The notes below the pieces were generated by a model. The model did not search any database, was not told the origin of the DNA, and saw only the letters and a list, made by a program, of their open reading frames with translations. Positions 19,153 through 23,756 of a stretch of 23,756 nucleotides of DNA are shown piece after piece. The position numbers and the translations under genes are program-made. The stretch spans positions 47,298 through 71,053 of the forward strand of contig PDIP01000096.1 of NCBI GenBank assembly GCA_002811645.1. The letters run 5' to 3'. The first letter of the stretch is position 1, and each line of letters begins with the position of its first letter. Source of the DNA: Corallochytrium limacisporum (Eukaryota > Opisthokonta).

Positions 19153-21969
19153 ATGACCGTAACGACAGGCAGCGGCCCGTCCAAGATGACGCTGCGGGAG
19201 CAAAATTCTCAAAATTATGTGGCCCATGGCTCATCAACAAAGAAAAAGAAAGCTAAAAGGAAGATCAAGAACACCTGTCAGGACATTCTAGGCGCGGAAA
19301 CCCTGCAATATGTCGAAAAGTTTACTCATGGCAGCATTCGGGTGCTGCGGATGCTCAGTCTCCGTACAGACATGAGGAGATTATGGGCAGCCAGTGCGAA
19401 AGAACAGATTTCGCAGCCCCTACTAGATAGTGAAGTTGATCTGTACTTCCGCTTCGGCCACAGCAACTACGTCGGATGCCACAGGGCTATGGTCTTAGCG
19501 CTGTGCGGTATGCTGAGCGATCAGGACCGCAATGGCATTGTGAAAGAGACGAGACAGGACCAGGAACCTCAAATTGTGGATGTAGAGCACCTTCTCGAAA
19601 CACAACGCCATGCATCACTGACCGCCGCAACATACATACATGTGTTCAGAAAACTTCTTCGCAACCTGTATATGGGAGATTTTAAACTGCTCGAACACCG
19701 GGAGGTGGAGATGTCCAGTCATGACCTTAACGTGAGCATGGAAGGGCTCCACAAGGTGCCATCGGACGATCATACCGTACCGGACGCATCACATCCTCGA
19801 CTCAGCGACACGACTATGGACAATGTAAGCCAGCCCCAGGACAGTGATGATGATATGGATGGTGAAATCGACTGGAATGCTGCATGGGTACAGGATGCCT
19901 TGCACCGGCATCTGGCCTTGGAGCAACAGCGTAGCGATGAGCTTTCCAAGGGAACACAGCGAGGCAATGACAAAGTCAAGCAGGCTTCCGGTACTGTTCC
20001 GAACAAATCTGTTGGAAGGTCATGGGGCTCATCAGAGAAAGAGCAGCGGGTCTACACCGCGTTCACTTCAGATCATGCGCTCAGTCTGCAAAATTTCTTC
20101 CTCCAGGCTCTCGCTGCCGCTATCGTGGATATGCCGGAAGAATACACTGCGGTTGATTCTGTAGTTCAGAAGTACAAGGAAAGCGTTGCAGGCACGGATG
20201 AGGAAGACCACATGTCACAGGTGGAGATCGTCTCCACTGCTATCTTCAAATTCTTAGGGAGCGATGAGGACATTGAAGGGCAGACAAGTGTGCAAAGCGT
20301 TGGTGCGGTTGCACAGCCCCCAGTGCAGGCACAACTACGTTCTTTGTACAAACACCCTGTCTTCAGTGATGTGTGCATCAGGGTACGCGGCGGAGATGTG
20401 ATTCATGTGCATAGGGTTGTCCTCATGGCCTGCTGTCCCTACTTCAGAATGTTGCTGGGTGGTCCATGGATGGAAGCATCCACTGGCGTAATTGATCTCA
20501 CTGCTCACGAGCCAGATGTGATCCATGCGATTATCTCGTTCCTCTACTGCTATCCCTTTGCCTTCATGGTAGACCCGGCCGACGGGCAACAATTGACGGA
20601 TGCGGTTGAAGCAGACTTGAGCACAACGGAACCGGATCGTATTCTACCGATAGCGGATTTATTCGGTCTGGGTGCTTTGAAGAAATGCATCGAATACTAT
20701 GTGATGAATGTCACTTGTCACGGCGTCTCCAACCCATGCCCGATTTGCCTCCCAGAGTGGCTCCACTGGTTAGGAACGGTGCATAACTGCAACTGTTCGT
20801 GGCTTGAGAATAAGTTTCTTAAGGAGATCGCTGCCAACTTCTCTAAGATAATGTCTAATCGTGCCTACATGGAGATCTGCCCGAAGCACATTCGAGCGGA
20901 AATCGAAGCTGAGATTAGAAAGAGTCTGAACCTGAATACTCTGCTGGATCATATGGCCGCTGTCGATATTCTGTTGGCCGCAGTTGGCCACACAGGACGC
21001 TGGGCGCAGCCCGTGGTGAACTTTGCCAAGGCCTATCAGCAGGAAATCAACGACTATTGCATCCGTCAGTTGGACAGGATGACCAGCGCAGACTTTGAAA
21101 AGATACTCAAGTCGGACCGGACGGGCCACATGATATCAGATACGTTCAATACGCTGATGGAAAGTTTAAGCCCGCAAACAGCGTGCAGCACCCTGCAAAC
21201 ACTGCACCGTGTGTCAGGCATAGTCAGTGAGGTCCAAAACGAAGAACTGCACCTGGGCATGATGCTGGATCGTGTCATAGAGTACGTGGCAGGCAATGTA
21301 GAGCTCATTTGTCGCCATGAAGCGCTAAAGAAGAGCAAGAAGACCAAGCAAACTGGGCGGCGGCCTAATTTAGTGCCGCTTGACGAGTGTCTTGGCTTCA
21401 ATGATGAACTGGTACGCCGAGTTACTTCTTCACCGGGCTACTTGCCGATCCTGGCTGAGGATGTGAGACATTTATCCGCTCAACATCCTCTACAGTCGCC
21501 AGCACCGGCGTCAGCGTCGTCTTTGACAACCATTGAGTGTCAACTTATTGAAGACCACCGCCCACTAAGCCGTAGTGGCCTAAAGCCCACCGTTCCTGCG
21601 TCAGCCAAGCAACAGGGACTGCAAGGAAGATCACCCGTCAATGCGCTTGACACAATCAGTGCCAGTCAACCGCCGTCATCCTCAATGCAGCGTCATAGAT
21701 TCGTGACCCATCGATCGCAGGGACCGGACACCGACGAAACGTTCGTTGTTGGGGATCGCATTAAGACCACTACCTCCGGTGGCCGCACGGGCACTGTCGT
21801 CTTCGTTGGCACAGTACATTTCGCCAAGGGAACCTTTCTGGGTCTGCGACTTGACGACGAAAGCGGCAAGCATGACGGCACCATTGATGGTGTCTCGTAC
21901 TTTTCGACCGAACCGAATCGCGGAATCTTTGTGCGGGCGGCCAGTGCGAGTCGTCAGCCTGTAGAATAA
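19153..21969 (+). CDS. BTB/POZ protein with BACK-like region and C-terminal CAP-Gly domain
   Basis: A 938-residue protein in one exon. A Lys/Arg stretch (about 29-38) could be a nuclear signal or a microtubule-contact patch. Residues about 93-180 look like a divergent first BTB region (VDLYFRFG...HRAMVLALC) and are followed by an acidic linker (230-240). A clearer BTB domain spans about 400-520 (FSDVCIRV, HVHRVVLMACCPYFRMLL, VIHAIISFLY). A Cys/His cluster follows (Cys522, Cys529, Cys532, Cys546, Cys548), then a helical BACK-like region to about 730 and a Ser/Pro-rich linker. The CAP-Gly domain (about 863-930) has VGDRI, GTVVFVG, GTFLGLRLD and GKHDG (905-909) and a short tail. CAP-Gly domains bind the C-termini of tubulin and EB proteins; BTB domains dimerise or recruit Cullin-3. 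A microtubule-associated ubiquitin-ligase adaptor is an inference. I do not recognise a named orthologue. It is convergent with the next gene. Confidence 0.85.
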   Translation: MTVTTGSGPSKMTLREQNSQNYVAHGSSTKKKKAKRKIKNTCQDILGAETLQYVEKFTHGSIRVLRMLSLRTDMRRLWAASAKEQISQPLLDSEVDLYFRFGHSNYVGCHRAMVLALCGMLSDQDRNGIVKETRQDQEPQIVDVEHLLETQRHASLTAATYIHVFRKLLRNLYMGDFKLLEHREVEMSSHDLNVSMEGLHKVPSDDHTVPDASHPRLSDTTMDNVSQPQDSDDDMDGEIDWNAAWVQDALHRHLALEQQRSDELSKGTQRGNDKVKQASGTVPNKSVGRSWGSSEKEQRVYTAFTSDHALSLQNFFLQALAAAIVDMPEEYTAVDSVVQKYKESVAGTDEEDHMSQVEIVSTAIFKFLGSDEDIEGQTSVQSVGAVAQPPVQAQLRSLYKHPVFSDVCIRVRGGDVIHVHRVVLMACCPYFRMLLGGPWMEASTGVIDLTAHEPDVIHAIISFLYCYPFAFMVDPADGQQLTDAVEADLSTTEPDRILPIADLFGLGALKKCIEYYVMNVTCHGVSNPCPICLPEWLHWLGTVHNCNCSWLENKFLKEIAANFSKIMSNRAYMEICPKHIRAEIEAEIRKSLNLNTLLDHMAAVDILLAAVGHTGRWAQPVVNFAKAYQQEINDYCIRQLDRMTSADFEKILKSDRTGHMISDTFNTLMESLSPQTACSTLQTLHRVSGIVSEVQNEELHLGMMLDRVIEYVAGNVELICRHEALKKSKKTKQTGRRPNLVPLDECLGFNDELVRRVTSSPGYLPILAEDVRHLSAQHPLQSPAPASASSLTTIECQLIEDHRPLSRSGLKPTVPASAKQQGLQGRSPVNALDTISASQPPSSSMQRHRFVTHRSQGPDTDETFVVGDRIKTTTSGGRTGTVVFVGTVHFAKGTFLGLRLDDESGKHDGTIDGVSYFSTEPNRGIFVRAASASRQPVE

Positions 21970-22137
21970 GAATATTAGTACAAAATTGGATAAGAGTTTG
22001 CTGAATGATCGTGGTCAACGGAATGCTCAACCACGGTTACTATCCCTGGCTCTATGGGGTGTATGTTGTTTGAATTATGGAGCTATGGTTCTGTTACATG
22101 TCACATGTTGATGGAGACAATCCAACTTGGCTGTTGC

Positions 22138-23490
22138 TTACTCGTAGTCAAATGCACGCAGCCGAGCGTAGATCTCGTCAAGATCGGCGTATGCTCCCTG
22201 CAGGTGACGCAGACCAGTCTGCGGATCAAAACTGTCACGGGCGTGCAGAGCACGACGGTTGTTGAACACGACCAAGTCCCCGCTATTCATGCTGAAACGC
22301 CAGACGTTGGCCTCCTCCCGGACCAACTCGTTGAAGCGACGATAAGCCTCGTAGTAGGTCATGAGTTGGCGTTGGTCCTGACCCTCGAAATGAGGCATGG
22401 CCATCGTGCGGTTGTTCAAGTGGATCTCAGAGACTTCCTCCTCGCCGGTGGCGACATTGATTCCGGAGACGAGCACGGGAGCAACCCTTCTGTAGACCCG
22501 ACCGGCAGTCTTCACTCGGAACTCACAGGCGGTGGAGGCAAGACTGCGGAAGAGCTCCTCACTCTCGTCCTTCAGCATCTCAGCAGCCTTCAAACCGTCC
22601 ACGTAAAGACTGTCGCCGCCCTCGGCTTCATTAGCAAGACAGTGCAGCAACTGGACCCCTGGGCTGTTCTCGCGGTAGTTCATGTCGGAGTGGAAATCAA
22701 GGGCCACAGACTTGAAGGCCAAGTGGGCCTTCGGATCCGGCTCGGTGCGCACATCGAAGAATGGACCGTAGCTGGTCTCTCTGGGGTAGGTGGCGATACG
22801 ACGGGCCACAGACAATACGGAGGGTTCTTCAGTGCCAGTCTCGGTGCTCTTGCTCTTGCTGGGCACACCGGTCATGCGAGCCACACCACGCTCGTGCAAG
22901 AAGGTCAGCCATTCCTTGAGTACTGAATCATCATTGGCGACGTCCTGCCATGCCCATTCATTCTTGACGGCCTCCATTTCCGCGGCACTCCAACTCTTGC
23001 GAGGAAGCGCAGAGCTCAGATCGGCACCTCCGGAGAGATCGGCGATGGCCCTGGGACCCTGACCGTTGCCGTAGTGGTAGCTGTGCGTGTTGACGTTGGT
23101 AGTCTTCTTGGCCGCAGCCTGGGCCTCCTCTTTGTTGAGGACCTTCTTCAGCCATTCCTGGTCGTAAACGCCAGTGTGACCGTCGCTCCATTCAATGTTC
23201 AGAGTGCTGTCGTTGCTGTTCGTGGCCCGGTGATGAACGTTTGGATTCAGCGCTGCGGTGTCGGTGAGCTTCATACCCGTGTCACGGTGAAAGCATTCGG
23301 GGCACATGCAATGATCCCGCAACCACAGGGCGGGGACATTGTGCTGGTGACCCGGCTCGACCTCAACCGGCACAGTGGCAAATGTACGACGTACCCGATT
23401 CACCAGCGAAGCACCGGTTGCGGTGCGGGCACAGGGGGCGACGGAACGCCAACCAATGGCAAGGGATTTTCCGAGCACCGAGAGGGACAT
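22138..23490 (-). CDS. Gamma-butyrobetaine dioxygenase, mitochondrial (carnitine synthesis)
   Basis: A Fe(II)/2-oxoglutarate enzyme that hydroxylates gamma-butyrobetaine to L-carnitine. The protein has 450 residues. Residues 1-42 contain five Arg and one Lys and no acidic residue, a mitochondrial presequence. The N-terminal zinc domain has the CXCXXC ligands Cys61, Cys63 and Cys66, and His105 in WSDGH matches the fourth ligand of human BBOX1. The catalytic TauD-type core has iron ligands His267 and Asp269 (FHSDMNY) and His416 (ALHARDSF), with Arg418 for 2-oxoglutarate. PGVQLLHC, GGDSLYVDG and HLQGAYADLDE...RLR match gamma-butyrobetaine dioxygenase better than trimethyllysine dioxygenase, the closest alternative. 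The usual LHGR motif is LHAR. Codons mostly end in C or G. The frame is one exon; its 3' end faces the BTB/CAP-Gly gene. Confidence 0.88.
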   Translation of the reverse strand: MSLSVLGKSLAIGWRSVAPCARTATGASLVNRVRRTFATVPVEVEPGHQHNVPALWLRDHCMCPECFHRDTGMKLTDTAALNPNVHHRATNSNDSTLNIEWSDGHTGVYDQEWLKKVLNKEEAQAAAKKTTNVNTHSYHYGNGQGPRAIADLSGGADLSSALPRKSWSAAEMEAVKNEWAWQDVANDDSVLKEWLTFLHERGVARMTGVPSKSKSTETGTEEPSVLSVARRIATYPRETSYGPFFDVRTEPDPKAHLAFKSVALDFHSDMNYRENSPGVQLLHCLANEAEGGDSLYVDGLKAAEMLKDESEELFRSLASTACEFRVKTAGRVYRRVAPVLVSGINVATGEEEVSEIHLNNRTMAMPHFEGQDQRQLMTYYEAYRRFNELVREEANVWRFSMNSGDLVVFNNRRALHARDSFDPQTGLRHLQGAYADLDEIYARLRAFDYE

Positions 23491-23756
23491 ATTTCCATAC
23501 AGGGTTATGATCCGGAACTACTGGTTTTGCAGTTATGCGAATACCATTTTACACTGCGGCTTGAAAGCCTAACTTTATGTCTTCATCTGTCAATATATCA
23601 TCCATATCCTTTCATTCTCTCATCTTAATTACCCCCATTCTGGCCAGACCGTCATGCTGTTCAAGGCCCCACTCTCAAGCGGGTCTTCACCAGCCCGCCA
23701 GGAATCCTCCTGCTCGTTTCTCGCCGTTCCCTTCCCTTCCTTCGAAATTCCCCCCC
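23491..23756 (-). promoter_or_regulatory. 5' flank of the dioxygenase gene with a TATA-like element
   Basis: Reading the minus strand, TGATATATTG (23600-23591) lies about 100 bases before the ATG, a spacing like that of the disulfide isomerase TATA box. No other feature is seen to the window end. Confidence 0.3.

Overview
The window looks like nuclear DNA of an intron-poor opisthokont, most likely an early-diverging (zygomycete-grade) fungus. The reasons are eukaryotic single-copy genes (MICOS subunit Mic19, heterotrimeric G-protein gamma subunit, ER protein disulfide isomerase, queuosine salvage enzyme, carnitine-pathway dioxygenase), one short intron with a yeast-like TACTAAC branch site, and TATA-type promoters. 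I cannot place it to order or genus. Several proteins (the CLC, the G gamma subunit, the carnitine enzyme) resemble animal family members at least as much as those of yeasts.

Layout. 1-2819: non-coding, low-complexity leader ending in a TATA box. 2820-4268 (+): protein disulfide isomerase. 4444-7245 (-): CLC chloride channel with CBS domains. 7246-8325: G-rich spacer. 8326 to about 9426 (-): queuosine 5'-phosphate N-glycosylase/hydrolase, whose start codon is unresolved. About 9565-16480: a nearly 7 kb stretch in which I recognise no gene, rich in homopolymer G/C runs, pyrimidine tracts, microsatellites and one perfect 12-bp hairpin. 16481-17035 (+): Mic19. 17335-17642 (-, two exons): G-protein gamma subunit. 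17643-19057: G-rich spacer with a candidate promoter. 19153-21969 (+): a large protein joining two BTB-type regions, a BACK-like helical region and a C-terminal CAP-Gly domain, preceded by a 30-codon upstream ORF. 22138-23490 (-): gamma-butyrobetaine dioxygenase with a mitochondrial presequence. 23491-23756: its 5' flank.

Six of the seven genes form three tail-to-tail pairs with short 3' gaps (175, 299 and 168 bp), while the 5' flanks are long and low in complexity. The genes do not form a pathway cluster. They are housekeeping or signalling genes in ordinary eukaryotic order. The least ordinary items are the BTB/CAP-Gly fusion, the channel-type pore residues of the CLC, and the missing AUG of the queuosine gene.
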